From positions 1-5,269 of the forward strand of contig JAJYPG010000133.1 in NCBI GenBank assembly GCA_021795535.1: a stretch of 5,269 bases of DNA, in the 5' to 3' direction. This document shows positions 1-5,202 of the stretch, piece by piece (the stretch's first letter is position 1; every line of letters starts with the position of its first letter). The notes under the pieces were generated by a model. That model was not told the origin of the DNA. It saw only the letters and a list, made by a program, of their open reading frames with translations, and did not search any database. Both the position numbers and the translations under genes were made by a program. Origin of the DNA: Planctomycetota bacterium. GTDB lineage: Bacteria > Planctomycetota > Phycisphaerae > WQYP01.

Positions 1-243
1 GCGGGTAAGATGCGAGAGGAACCCTTCATCTTCCGCCGCCGCCTTGAGTTTGTCCTGTCCCACCAGGTTAAGCAGGCGCACCGGGTTATGGTTGGTGTTT
101 TCCCACAAGTCCGGGTCCAGGCGGTTGAACAGATTTACGGCTTCATAATTCCATAAAGACCAGACATTTCCAGCCAGCTCATTAAGGGGTTCCAGTTTTT
201 CCGGAATGGCGGGAACAACAACAAAACGATGAATGGTAGCCAT
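1..243 (-). CDS. glgP: Alpha-glucan (glycogen/maltodextrin) phosphorylase, N-terminal fragment
   Basis: This is the first 81 codons of a gene that continues past the left edge. It begins MATIHRFVVVPAIPEKLEPL and continues with ELAGNVWSLWNYEA, LFNRLDPDLWENTNHNPVRLL and a GQDKL...DEGFLSHLTR segment. The order 'IPE-L-PL-ELA-N-WW-W-EA---F--LDP-LW----HNPV-LL' is characteristic of the DUF3417 region that precedes the catalytic domain in bacterial alpha-glucan phosphorylases (glycosyltransferase family 35). Family members remove glucose-1-phosphate from alpha-1,4-glucans in the cytoplasm using pyridoxal phosphate. The catalytic and cofactor-binding residues lie outside the window, so activity cannot be judged. 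The ATG at 243 is supported by AGGAG at 253-249, five bases upstream. It lies 208 bases downstream of dapF in the same direction, with a promoter-like TATAAT in the gap. I am confident of the family; glycogen versus maltodextrin preference cannot be read from this part. Confidence 0.9.
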   Translation of the reverse strand, partial: MATIHRFVVVPAIPEKLEPLNELAGNVWSLWNYEAVNLFNRLDPDLWENTNHNPVRLLNLVGQDKLKAAAEDEGFLSHLTR

Positions 244-278
244 GAATGCTCCTGTAAGACCCTGAAAAAATCTCCTCC

Positions 279-305
279 AGGACTTCTTGAGGTCCTAAAG
301 ACCTC
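279..305 (-). other. Two overlapping, mutually exclusive hairpins in the glgP leader
   Basis: On the minus strand a perfect 6-bp stem, GAGGTC (305-300) with GACCTC (294-289), closes a 5-base loop. The second half of that stem overlaps AGGAC (296-292), which can instead pair with GTCCT (283-279). Both cannot form at once. A run of six T (minus strand) follows at about 270-265, then the glgP ribosome site at 253-249. The layout resembles alternative leader structures, but the stems are short and the T-run sits eight or more bases past the second stem, so this is weak as a terminator. Confidence 0.3.
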
Positions 306-325
306 CTCGTTCCATAGCCGAAGAT

Positions 326-331
326 ATTATA
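326..331 (-). promoter_or_regulatory. Possible -10 box of a glgP promoter
   Basis: A perfect TATAAT reads on the minus strand between dapF and glgP, about 83 bases before the glgP ATG. At 17-18 base spacing there is no good -35 hexamer (the bases there are GC-rich), so this would be a -10-dominated or activator-dependent promoter. It would give glgP a transcript separate from dapF. The call rests on the hexamer and its location only. Confidence 0.35.
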
Positions 332-451
332 CGGGAAATCTCTCGCCGCGCCTTGCCCGGCTCCTCCATAATCGTTCCCCTCTTATCGGTCGTTTGGGGT
401 TTATCATTGAACACTTTGCTCAATGTTTTCTCCCTGGCGAACGCCAATAGG

Positions 452-1354
452 TCAGTCCGGCCAATCGCCGGTGAAAACCTCGGTTGCCGGTCCGGTCATG
501 TAAACACACTCATCCGCCTGACTCCACTTGAGCGCCAGTCGTCCGCCCGGCAGATTCATCAGCACAATGCGATTTGATTTTTTGGTCAAAACGCCGGCCA
601 CCGCCACTGCCGCGGCACCGGTTCCGCAGGCCAGAGTGATGCCGCTGCCGCGTTCCCAAGTGCGCATGGTAACTTCGTCCGGTGAGTGAACCTGGACAAA
701 ATGAATATTGACCCGGCGGGGAAAAAGCGGATTTCTTTCCACCATTGGCCCGATAATTTCCAGAGGAATTTTATCCACATGGCGGCAATAAAGCACCACA
801 TGCGGATTGCCCATGCTTACGCACGTCATCTGATCTTCCAGCCCTGAAAGTTTAATCCAATCGGTTCCCGCGGCGGTTTTGTCCAACCCCAGTGTGGCAA
901 TCGCCGGATAATTCACAATTTTGTCCAGGCCGGTAATCATGACGGGAATACGTGCCGGTTCCAAAATAGGCTGGCCCATGTTCACCGTTACCTGATTTAC
1001 CTTGCCGTGCTGCATCCATAAATCCAGCGTCAGCACGCCACTGCCTGTTTCCACACGCATGGGATTGGCGGGCGAAAGATGGTGGTCCCACGCATATTTC
1101 GCCACACAGCGCACGCCGTTGCCGCACATTTCAGATTCGCTGCCATCGGCATTAAACATGCGCATACGCACATGGGCGCCGAGACGCTGGGCCTCCGGAG
1201 TGGGGGGGCAAATTAGAATCAGGCCATCGCCTCCCACGCCAAAATGCCGGTCAGCAATGGCCACCGCCAGCTTTTCCGGTTCACTGATGATATGGGCAAA
1301 GGCATCGACATAAACGTAATCGTTTCCTATACCGTGCATTTTGGTGAATTTCAT
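452..1354 (-). CDS. dapF: Diaminopimelate epimerase DapF
   Basis: DapF is a cytoplasmic, cofactor-independent epimerase that converts LL-diaminopimelate to meso-diaminopimelate, the precursor of lysine and of the peptidoglycan cross-linking residue. Both catalytic cysteines are present in their family motifs: Cys77 in [14 protein letters not shown] and Cys243 in [16 protein letters not shown]. Other expected substrate-contact residues are visible: Asn11 in GNDY, Asn68, Asn183 in the NPH motif, Asn216, and Glu234-Arg235. The protein ends with the usual [11 protein letters not shown]. At 300 residues it is longer than the roughly 275-residue enterobacterial enzyme; part of the extra length is a loop at about residues 50-63 ([12 protein letters not shown]) and part lies before the NPH motif. 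The ATG at 1354 has GGAG at 1364-1361, six bases upstream. It follows the kinase gene by 86 bases in the same direction. There is no frameshift or missing key residue, so it should be functional. Confidence 0.97.
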   Translation of the reverse strand: MKFTKMHGIGNDYVYVDAFAHIISEPEKLAVAIADRHFGVGGDGLILICPPTPEAQRLGAHVRMRMFNADGSESEMCGNGVRCVAKYAWDHHLSPANPMRVETGSGVLTLDLWMQHGKVNQVTVNMGQPILEPARIPVMITGLDKIVNYPAIATLGLDKTAAGTDWIKLSGLEDQMTCVSMGNPHVVLYCRHVDKIPLEIIGPMVERNPLFPRRVNIHFVQVHSPDEVTMRTWERGSGITLACGTGAAAVAVAGVLTKKSNRIVLMNLPGGRLALKWSQADECVYMTGPATEVFTGDWPD

Positions 1355-1377
1355 AAAAAACTCCGATAACGCAAAAT

Positions 1378-1416
1378 CTGTCGCACGCCGACCCTTTCGG
1401 GTTGCCTTGCCGACAG
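1378..1416 (-). other. Hairpin with GAAA tetraloop in the kinase-dapF spacer
   Basis: CTGTCG (1416-1411) and CGACAG (1383-1378) form a perfect 6-bp outer inverted repeat. It encloses a second stem, ACCC-GAAA-GGGT, whose loop is a GNRA tetraloop. The structure lies in the 86-base spacer, ending about 23 bases before the dapF ATG and clear of its ribosome site. No T-run follows directly, so it is not a typical Rho-independent terminator. It may stabilise or process the dapF message, or be a leader element; its role is unknown. Confidence 0.35.
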
Positions 1417-1440
1417 GTAAACAGTTAGAGATTGTATGGT

Positions 1441-2277
1441 TTAAGTCTGTTTGGCGACATTCTCCGCCGGAATTGCCGCTTCCTGCCAGGTTACCGCGGA
1501 AAGCAGGTCAGACCGGTCGCGCCGCACCACAACGTCTGCGCTGGAGCGGGTTCCTTCCACAAGTCGCGCGTTGGGCAGGTCTATACGTCGAACCCAATCC
1601 TTGGCTTGTTCCACCGTTTTCCCCCCTTCAATATGTCTGTTCATCAAATTGGTGACAATAGTTGGTCCGGGGGCTTCCACATAAATACGCAGATCAAAAA
1701 TATCCGAAATTCCCTTGTATGGTGGTACCTTCACCAGCAGATAGTTCCCTTCCACCAGAATTAAATTGTGGGTTGATGAAATGCGAATACCGTTGGGAAC
1801 GACATCATGTAATTTGCGGTCGTAGTCCGGCCAGACCAGTTTCTCATTCCCGAGACGAATGCGTTCAAGTGTCGCATGCAGCGCCTCTACATCAATCGTT
1901 TCCGGGGCACCCTTGCAGTTCTTCATCGGAATTCGCTCGCCATTGCGCAGAAGCAGGGTTTTCTGATTCAGCACATGGCCGGGGTAATGAAAGCCGTCCA
2001 TCGGCAACGCAATGGCATTACTTCCGGGAATAAAGCCCTTGTCCGCCATCCATGCAACCTGAGCCGCAAAAAAAGACTTGCCCGAACCCGGCGGACCCAC
2101 CACCGCTACCATCAGGCGTTTCTTATGCAGGGTTTGCCGTTCCATCAGTCGGGTAAGAAGCGGACGCCAGTAGTCATTCCATTCCGAAGCCCGAATGTGC
2201 ATTACCGTGTCCCGACCGCCGAAATGCAGTGTGACATCTTTATTGAGAAACCATGGGAATGGGTCAATTCCGACCAT
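1441..2277 (-). CDS. YggC/FrcK-like P-loop kinase (uridine kinase-like superfamily)
   Basis: This 278-residue P-loop NTPase resembles E. coli YggC and related kinases of the uridine kinase/phosphoribulokinase/pantothenate kinase group. In order it shows: an N-terminal extension (1-50), the Walker A loop GPPGSGKS (61-68), LPMDGFHY (91-98), KGAPETIDV (122-130), WPDYDRKLHD (149-158), the strand VEGNYLLV (175-182) and a lid-like RHIEGGKT (214-221). KGAPET-DV, WP-YDR--HD and VEGN-LL are the strings I recall as shared with YggC. Family members phosphorylate small hydroxylated substrates such as nucleosides or sugars with ATP in the cytosol; the substrate here cannot be read from sequence. The ATG at 2277 is preceded by AAGGA at 2288-2284 with a 6-base spacer. 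The roughly 40-residue stretch before the P-loop is also present, shorter, in YggC. It is co-directional with dapF and glgP. Walker A is intact, so an active kinase is expected. Confidence 0.85.
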   Translation of the reverse strand: MVGIDPFPWFLNKDVTLHFGGRDTVMHIRASEWNDYWRPLLTRLMERQTLHKKRLMVAVVGPPGSGKSFFAAQVAWMADKGFIPGSNAIALPMDGFHYPGHVLNQKTLLLRNGERIPMKNCKGAPETIDVEALHATLERIRLGNEKLVWPDYDRKLHDVVPNGIRISSTHNLILVEGNYLLVKVPPYKGISDIFDLRIYVEAPGPTIVTNLMNRHIEGGKTVEQAKDWVRRIDLPNARLVEGTRSSADVVVRRDRSDLLSAVTWQEAAIPAENVAKQT

Positions 2278-2992
2278 GCTGATTCCTTCCCTCTACAGGT
2301 GGTTTTTCGGTCGCAGCTTCGTGAGCGGCTGACGCTGGTAAAAATTTGTTGGGTGATTCGTGCTGGAACATGAAAGTTCTTTCCTGATTTACGTTGGTTT
2401 TTAGTCCGCTTTTCCAATCTTGCAGGCATTCTGTATCCGGCAATAATAATGCCGCCAGAGCCAATAAACCTTAATATTTTTTCGCTTTTTCCGCTCTCGG
2501 CGCCCTGTTCTTCCCGGTTGAAGACCGCAATTTTTTTAGTTGCAGCGATCAGAAGATGGAAAAACGCTTCCTCCTGCGGGTAGATAACCATTATATATCG
2601 GCGAAAGTATGGGCGACGCTGAACTTACATTGGTAAATGGGGAATTTTGTTTCATCATTATCAGACTTAATGCTAAATTCAAGTAAAACCATAGTACATC
2701 GGCTACGTTGATGGCTTCTCTTTGTACCCTCTTGCACGCTGGTGTCGCGCTGCCATTAAATTTTTATCATAGTATCCCATGCATGCAATCCTTTCGGCAT
2801 TCAGTTGCCAAAACTTATTCTAGAGCGCTGGTAAGTAATTGAAAAGCGAATAAAAATTGTGATCGTCGGCCACCCCTTCTGAACCGGAATTTTTTGCGGA
2901 AATTATGGTCGATGCATCACCCTGATTCATCGGGTGCGGCATCCAACCGTCGACATCGTCTCCTCATTTCCGAGATATAGCCTTGGGTACTG

Positions 2993-3008
2993 ATTCTTCG
3001 CGAAGAAT
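2993..3008. promoter_or_regulatory. 16-bp perfect palindrome, operator-like
   Basis: ATTCTTCG is followed immediately by CGAAGAAT, a perfect dyad of 8 bp per half with no gap. As DNA it could be a binding site for a dimeric regulator; as RNA it would form a 6-bp stem with a CGCG loop. It is about 320 bases upstream of the small basic protein gene and 715 bases upstream of the kinase, so a target promoter is not obvious. Confidence 0.35.
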
Positions 3009-3043
3009 TTATGGTCCGCAAAAAGTGTCGCGCCTGCGGTGGT

Positions 3044-3060
3044 CGGGTGTGCCCGTTTTT
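3044..3060 (+). terminator. Possible Rho-independent terminator
   Basis: CGGG and CCCG form a 4-bp GC stem around TGTG, followed directly by five T and then G. It is short but correctly arranged on the plus strand. No protein gene precedes it, so it would end a non-coding transcript or block read-through toward the small gene at 3330. Confidence 0.4.
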
Positions 3061-3110
3061 GTCGGGAACCCCATAAGCTCCAGCTTTCCTACAGGAACCC
3101 CCCTGGGAGC

Positions 3111-3128
3111 GCGGCTGTCCTCAGCCGC
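3111..3128. repeat. GC-rich palindrome of dispersed-repeat type
   Basis: GCGGCTG and CAGCCGC form a perfect 7-bp inverted repeat around TCCT. The surrounding wording, GGGAGCGCGGCTG-TCCT-CAGCCGC, resembles short intergenic palindromes I recall from Verrucomicrobia and related genomes. Only one copy is in the window, so dispersal cannot be shown here. Confidence 0.45.
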
Positions 3129-3211
3129 TTCAGGTCGGCAAGCGGGTATCCACTGTTAAGCACAAAGATCCATTCTGCAAGCAGTTTGGCAAATCCCGAT
3201 AAAAATTAGCA

Positions 3212-3234
3212 GACCCCAGTGGTCCCGGCGCCGG
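3212..3234. promoter_or_regulatory. Adjacent palindromes just upstream of the -35 box
   Basis: GACC (3212-3215) and GGTC (3221-3224) form a gapped dyad, followed at once by the perfect 10-bp palindrome CCGGCGCCGG (3225-3234). They end seven bases before the TTGACG of the next promoter, where an activator or repressor site would be expected. GC-rich palindromes also occur by chance, so the call is tentative. Confidence 0.25.
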
Positions 3235-3241
3235 TCACGGT

Positions 3242-3270
3242 TTGACGCGGCCGTGGAAAAGCTCTAAGCT
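3242..3270 (+). promoter_or_regulatory. Sigma-70-type promoter of the small basic protein gene
   Basis: TTGACG (3242-3247, five of six consensus bases) is followed by exactly 17 bases and then TAAGCT (3265-3270). TAAGCT keeps the most conserved T, A and final T of the -10 box. Transcription would start near 3277, giving a leader of about 53 bases to the ATG at 3330. This is the best promoter candidate in the window. Confidence 0.6.
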
Positions 3271-3279
3271 ACTTGGCTT

Positions 3280-3294
3280 GCCTGAAGTTCAGGC
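3280..3294 (+). other. 5' leader hairpin of the small basic protein mRNA
   Basis: GCCTGA and TCAGGC form a perfect 6-bp stem with a 3-base loop, placed at or just after the predicted transcription start. It ends 21 bases before the ribosome site. It could protect the 5' end of the message or act in autoregulation by a basic RNA-binding protein; only the pairing is seen directly. Confidence 0.45.
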
Positions 3295-3329
3295 CGTTGA
3301 TAGTGCCAGTAGCCCAGAGGAGATATGCC

Positions 3330-3410
3330 ATGCCCAAGCCGCGTCGTCGCCGTAAGATCGGCAGCAAAAAGCGTCATGCCAAGTGGAAGGCTCGTCATCA
3401 CCAGCAGTAA
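3330..3410 (+). CDS. 26-residue Arg/Lys-rich ribosomal-type protein, bS22/mS38 (AURKAIP1/COX24)-like
   Basis: A very short gene encodes a 26-residue protein beginning MPKPRRRRKIGSKKRHAKWK and ending in ARHHQQ. About half of its residues are Arg, Lys or His and it has no acidic residue. Laid beside the mycobacterial bS22 core as I remember it (KKRRKRMSKKKHRKLLKRTR), residues 5-26 line up without gaps and share the RRK, SKK, H-K and R positions. That family (COX24/AURKAIP1, mS38 in mitochondria) binds rRNA in the small subunit, so a ribosomal role is the best inference. Expression signals are complete: promoter at 3242-3270, AGAGGAG at 3316-3322 seven bases before the ATG, and a terminator-like element after the TAA. 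An ATG at 3325 in another frame is only two bases from the ribosome site and is rejected. Other basic small proteins, such as a bTHX-like or nucleoid-binding peptide, remain possible. Confidence 0.7.
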   Translation: MPKPRRRRKIGSKKRHAKWKARHHQQ

Positions 3411-3445
3411 TATCTGGTGGTCATCGTGATAGCGGTAAAGACCGT

Positions 3446-3470
3446 CGGGTTTCTTAACTTCCCCGTTTTT
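3446..3470 (+). terminator. Possible Rho-independent terminator of the small basic protein gene
   Basis: CGGG (3446-3449) can pair with CCCG (3462-3465) across a 12-base loop, followed immediately by five T. A second small stem, CGGT-AAAG-ACCG, lies just upstream (about 3433-3444). The long loop and 4-bp stem make this weak alone, but its place 35 bases after the stop codon fits. Confidence 0.4.
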
Positions 3471-3615
3471 CATCTATTTTGGGGCAAGCTGATAAAGCCT
3501 TGTTATCCTGCTCGGGTGGCGTGGCAAGTGGAGGCGTCTGCCATTGCCAGACAGAAAAGTAAACTCAACCACTTTGTAACCGCGAATTCCCCAATTTATC
3601 CGGCCCGTCTGTAAC

Positions 3616-3632
3616 GCAGGCGTCTCGCCTGC
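3616..3632. repeat. Perfect GC-rich palindrome GCAGGCG-TCT-CGCCTGC
   Basis: Two perfect 7-base arms enclose TCT. I recall this same 'GCAGGCG...CGCCTGC' wording from intergenic palindromes in many unrelated bacterial genomes, where it behaves like a REP-type repeat. There is no T-run after it, so it is not an obvious terminator. A single copy is present here; it differs in sequence from the palindrome at 3111-3128. Confidence 0.5.
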
Positions 3633-3664
3633 ATCGTCTCGTCCGTACTACCGGGGGACGCGAA

Positions 3665-3698
3665 ATGTGACAGCCATTATTGTAGTGCTTTGTCACAT
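3665..3698. repeat. 8-bp inverted repeat ATGTGACA / TGTCACAT
   Basis: ATGTGACA (3665-3672) and TGTCACAT (3691-3698) are exact inverted copies separated by 18 bases. The arms contain TGTGA and TCACA, the half-sites of CRP-type operators, but the gap is far wider than the 6 bases CRP uses. It could be an RNA stem-loop, or two half-sites bound cooperatively. Nothing nearby assigns it to a gene. Confidence 0.4.
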
Positions 3699-4227
3699 CA
3701 TAATTTTAACCCAACCTTCGCACTTTGACGGGAATTTTCCTCCAGTCTCCGTTTTTTTTGCTGGGCTGTCTTTTGTTTCTGACCCAACCTATACGACTGT
3801 TTGGCACATTGTTTAATCAGATAACCCCGGGAGGATGTGGGAAAATGTGCAATGTGGAGCCTCAAAGAGGCGTCTTTCTTTGGCTTAAACTCGATGCCAT
3901 GTATGCCCTGGCCAAACGCTGCCATCTGATTGTAAAACAGCACAACCTGATCTGGGGGTAGAATCAGCCACGCTGGGTAATGCGATCCAAGTACCCATCT
4001 GCCACAAAAAAAACGATTGGCTTTTAAATCCAAAATGCCTATAGTGATACTCGCGGAATGTGGCCAATTGCATCAGTCTTACGAATAAAGATGTAAAAGG
4101 CTGAAGCCTGCGATCCAGTGTGGGGCTTGTTTGATGCCGCCGAATGTATTTGAACGAACGCTTTCCGCTCACCGGAAAATGTGCTGCCGACAGCATGACC
4201 TGATCGCAAAGAAAGTGGAGTGATTCT

Positions 4228-5202
4228 ATGGGGCTTTTGAATTTTCGTAATCCTGGTCGGGCGTGGCAAGTGTATGGCCGATCTGTTCTGCGATATTCCA
4301 CACCGCGCAAGATTGCCAATGCCCTGCGCACGGAATATGCCTACCGGCGACGGATCGCAGATGTCAAATCTGCACCCTATATCCTGTTTCTGGAACCCCT
4401 GTATTACTGCAATCTGGCATGCCCGTTCTGTGATCGGCAGATATTCCCGGACGCCCGCAAAAACAGCGCCGGCAGGCTGACACTCGAACTTTATGACCGA
4501 ATCCTTGATGAAGTGGGTGATTATCTTTTCCAGTGCCAGATTTTTGGACAAGGCGAGCCAATGCTGGATTGGCCTTTGACCAGGCAGATTATTGAAAAGA
4601 CGCATAGTCGCCGTATCTTTACACTGGTAAGTACCAATTGCACTCTGATAAAACCCCATATTGCCCGCGAAGTTGTCCGTTGCGGGCTGGATCATCTGGT
4701 CTGTGCCATTGATGGCATGAGCCAGGCCACCTATGGAATGTATCGCGTTGATGGCATCTGGGAAGAAGCTATCGAAGGCCTCACGCGTATCGCTGAAGAG
4801 AAACGTAAAATCGGCTCCCGTACAATTCTGGAATGGCAATTTCTGGTTCACGGGCATAATGTTCATGAGGTTCCTGCGGCAAAACGTCTGGCTCGCAAAC
4901 TTGGGGTATTCATCCGCTTTGCCCCGCTGCGCGGCATGGAATTTAATCCCACGCTTCAGCAATACTGGAAAACCGCGGGTCTAAGTGAGGATACCCCGGT
5001 CGGCCAGCCGTTGCATGATTGGCCCTGTTATTTCCTCTGGCGGTCTTTGGTTTTGAACTCTAATGCCAAGGTCGCGCGTTGTCTGGTCTATCAGAATGTC
5101 GCCGAGTATGCCAGCCTTCACGATATGTCGGTCTTGGAAGCCTACAATCATCCAACGATTCAGCGAGCTAGTGCCTCACTCCATTTGAATGACCGGGTAT
5201 AA
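4228..5202 (+). CDS. Radical SAM protein with shortened SPASM/Twitch-like C-terminus
   Basis: This 324-residue protein carries the radical SAM cluster motif CNLACPFC (Cys61, Cys65, Cys68), which binds a 4Fe-4S cluster used with S-adenosylmethionine to make a 5'-deoxyadenosyl radical. Further core signs are GQGEP (107-111, the GGEP strand), STNCTL (135-140), the IDGMSQATY segment (161-169) and EWQFLVHGHNVHE (202-214). The latter two recall the broad group of SPASM-type radical SAM proteins often found among surface-sugar genes. The C-terminal region has Cys267 and Cys285 in CYFLW...NAKVARC, matching the first SPASM cysteine pair with the usual Gly replaced by Ala280, then LEAYNHPTIQRA, which matches the following 'eiWn-p--r-ar' segment. 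The protein stops where a further Cys-x-x-Cys would be expected. GGAG at 4217-4220 is seven bases before the ATG. The substrate is unknown and no partner gene adjoins it in the window. Confidence 0.9.
   Translation: MGLLNFRNPGRAWQVYGRSVLRYSTPRKIANALRTEYAYRRRIADVKSAPYILFLEPLYYCNLACPFCDRQIFPDARKNSAGRLTLELYDRILDEVGDYLFQCQIFGQGEPMLDWPLTRQIIEKTHSRRIFTLVSTNCTLIKPHIAREVVRCGLDHLVCAIDGMSQATYGMYRVDGIWEEAIEGLTRIAEEKRKIGSRTILEWQFLVHGHNVHEVPAAKRLARKLGVFIRFAPLRGMEFNPTLQQYWKTAGLSEDTPVGQPLHDWPCYFLWRSLVLNSNAKVARCLVYQNVAEYASLHDMSVLEAYNHPTIQRASASLHLNDRV

Larger units (their letters stand above)
2908..3060 (+). ncRNA. Candidate structured RNA ending in a terminator-like stem
   Basis: A nested hairpin pairs GATGC (2911-2915) with GCATC (2939-2943) around CACCC (2918-2922) paired with GGGTG (2932-2936). 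A 16-bp perfect palindrome follows at 2993-3008. The stretch ends in CGGG-TGTG-CCCG followed by five T (3044-3060). This order of stems plus terminator suits a small RNA or a structured 3' end. I see no clear promoter in front of it and do not recognise it as 6S RNA, RNase P RNA, SRP RNA, tmRNA or any riboswitch. It could also be unrelated repeats by chance. Confidence 0.2.
2278..3329. other. 1.05-kb gene-free stretch between divergent units
   Basis: I found no convincing protein gene or tRNA here on either strand. The open frames reaching into it from the left (starting near 2591 and 2464, minus) have no family resemblance and run into the kinase start in other frames. The stretch carries a TATAAT on the minus strand at 2595-2590, which would give the kinase a leader of about 300 bases. 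It also carries a 35-codon minus-strand frame at 2371-2264 with a weak AGGAAAG site, a group of inverted repeats ending in a terminator-like element (2908-3060), a GC-rich dispersed-type palindrome (3111-3128), and the promoter and leader of the small basic protein gene (3212-3329). Confidence 0.6.
3411..4227. other. 0.8-kb gene-free stretch before the radical SAM gene
   Basis: No convincing gene is visible. Open frames at 3725-3961 (plus, TTG start), 3698-4033 (minus, TTG start) and 3885-4331 (minus) lack ribosome sites and recognisable domains. The stretch contains the terminator-like element after the small gene, a hairpin GTCTG/CAGAC (3536-3552), a GC-rich palindrome (3616-3632) and an 8-bp inverted repeat (3665-3698). 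The last 190 bases before the radical SAM gene show no strong promoter; the nearest match is TTGCAT near 4068 with an 18-base gap to TGTAAA. Confidence 0.55.

Noticed and set aside
2202..2591. Minus-strand open frame of 129 codons upstream of and into the kinase
   Set aside because: It overlaps the kinase start in another frame, lacks a good ribosome site at its ATG, and its translation has no domain. The glycine/isoleucine-rich stretch near residue 45 looked like a sorting or membrane signal but lacks the rest of such a motif.
3011..3076. 21-codon plus-strand frame containing KKCRACGGRVCPF, zinc-finger-like
   Set aside because: There is no ribosome site, only three cysteines, and the frame lies across the palindrome and terminator-like stem, so chance is more likely.
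2640..3330. tRNA, 6S, tmRNA or RNase P RNA in the gene-free stretch
   Set aside because: I searched by eye for T-loop wording and acceptor pairing, and for the conserved cores of the large housekeeping RNAs, and found none.
3264..3473. Minus-strand open frame opposite the small basic protein gene
   Set aside because: It is antisense to a gene that has a full set of expression signals, and has no recognisable domain.
3665..3698. CRP-type operator
   Set aside because: The TGTGA and TCACA half-sites are separated by far more than the 6 bases CRP needs.
3725..3961. Plus-strand open frame of 78 codons with a hydrophobic start
   Set aside because: It has a TTG start with no ribosome site. The inner ATG at 3845 has GGGAGG only ten bases upstream. 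The protein resembles nothing known, and a competing frame covers the same bases on the other strand.
3698..4033. Minus-strand open frame of 111 codons
   Set aside because: It starts at TTG without a ribosome site, has no recognisable domain, and its Lys/Gln-rich end simply reflects T-rich plus-strand sequence.
4039..4962. Long minus-strand open frame (307 codons) opposite the radical SAM gene
   Set aside because: The plus strand carries unmistakable radical SAM motifs over the same bases, and the minus-strand translation shows no family resemblance. It is a shadow of the real gene extended into gene-free DNA.
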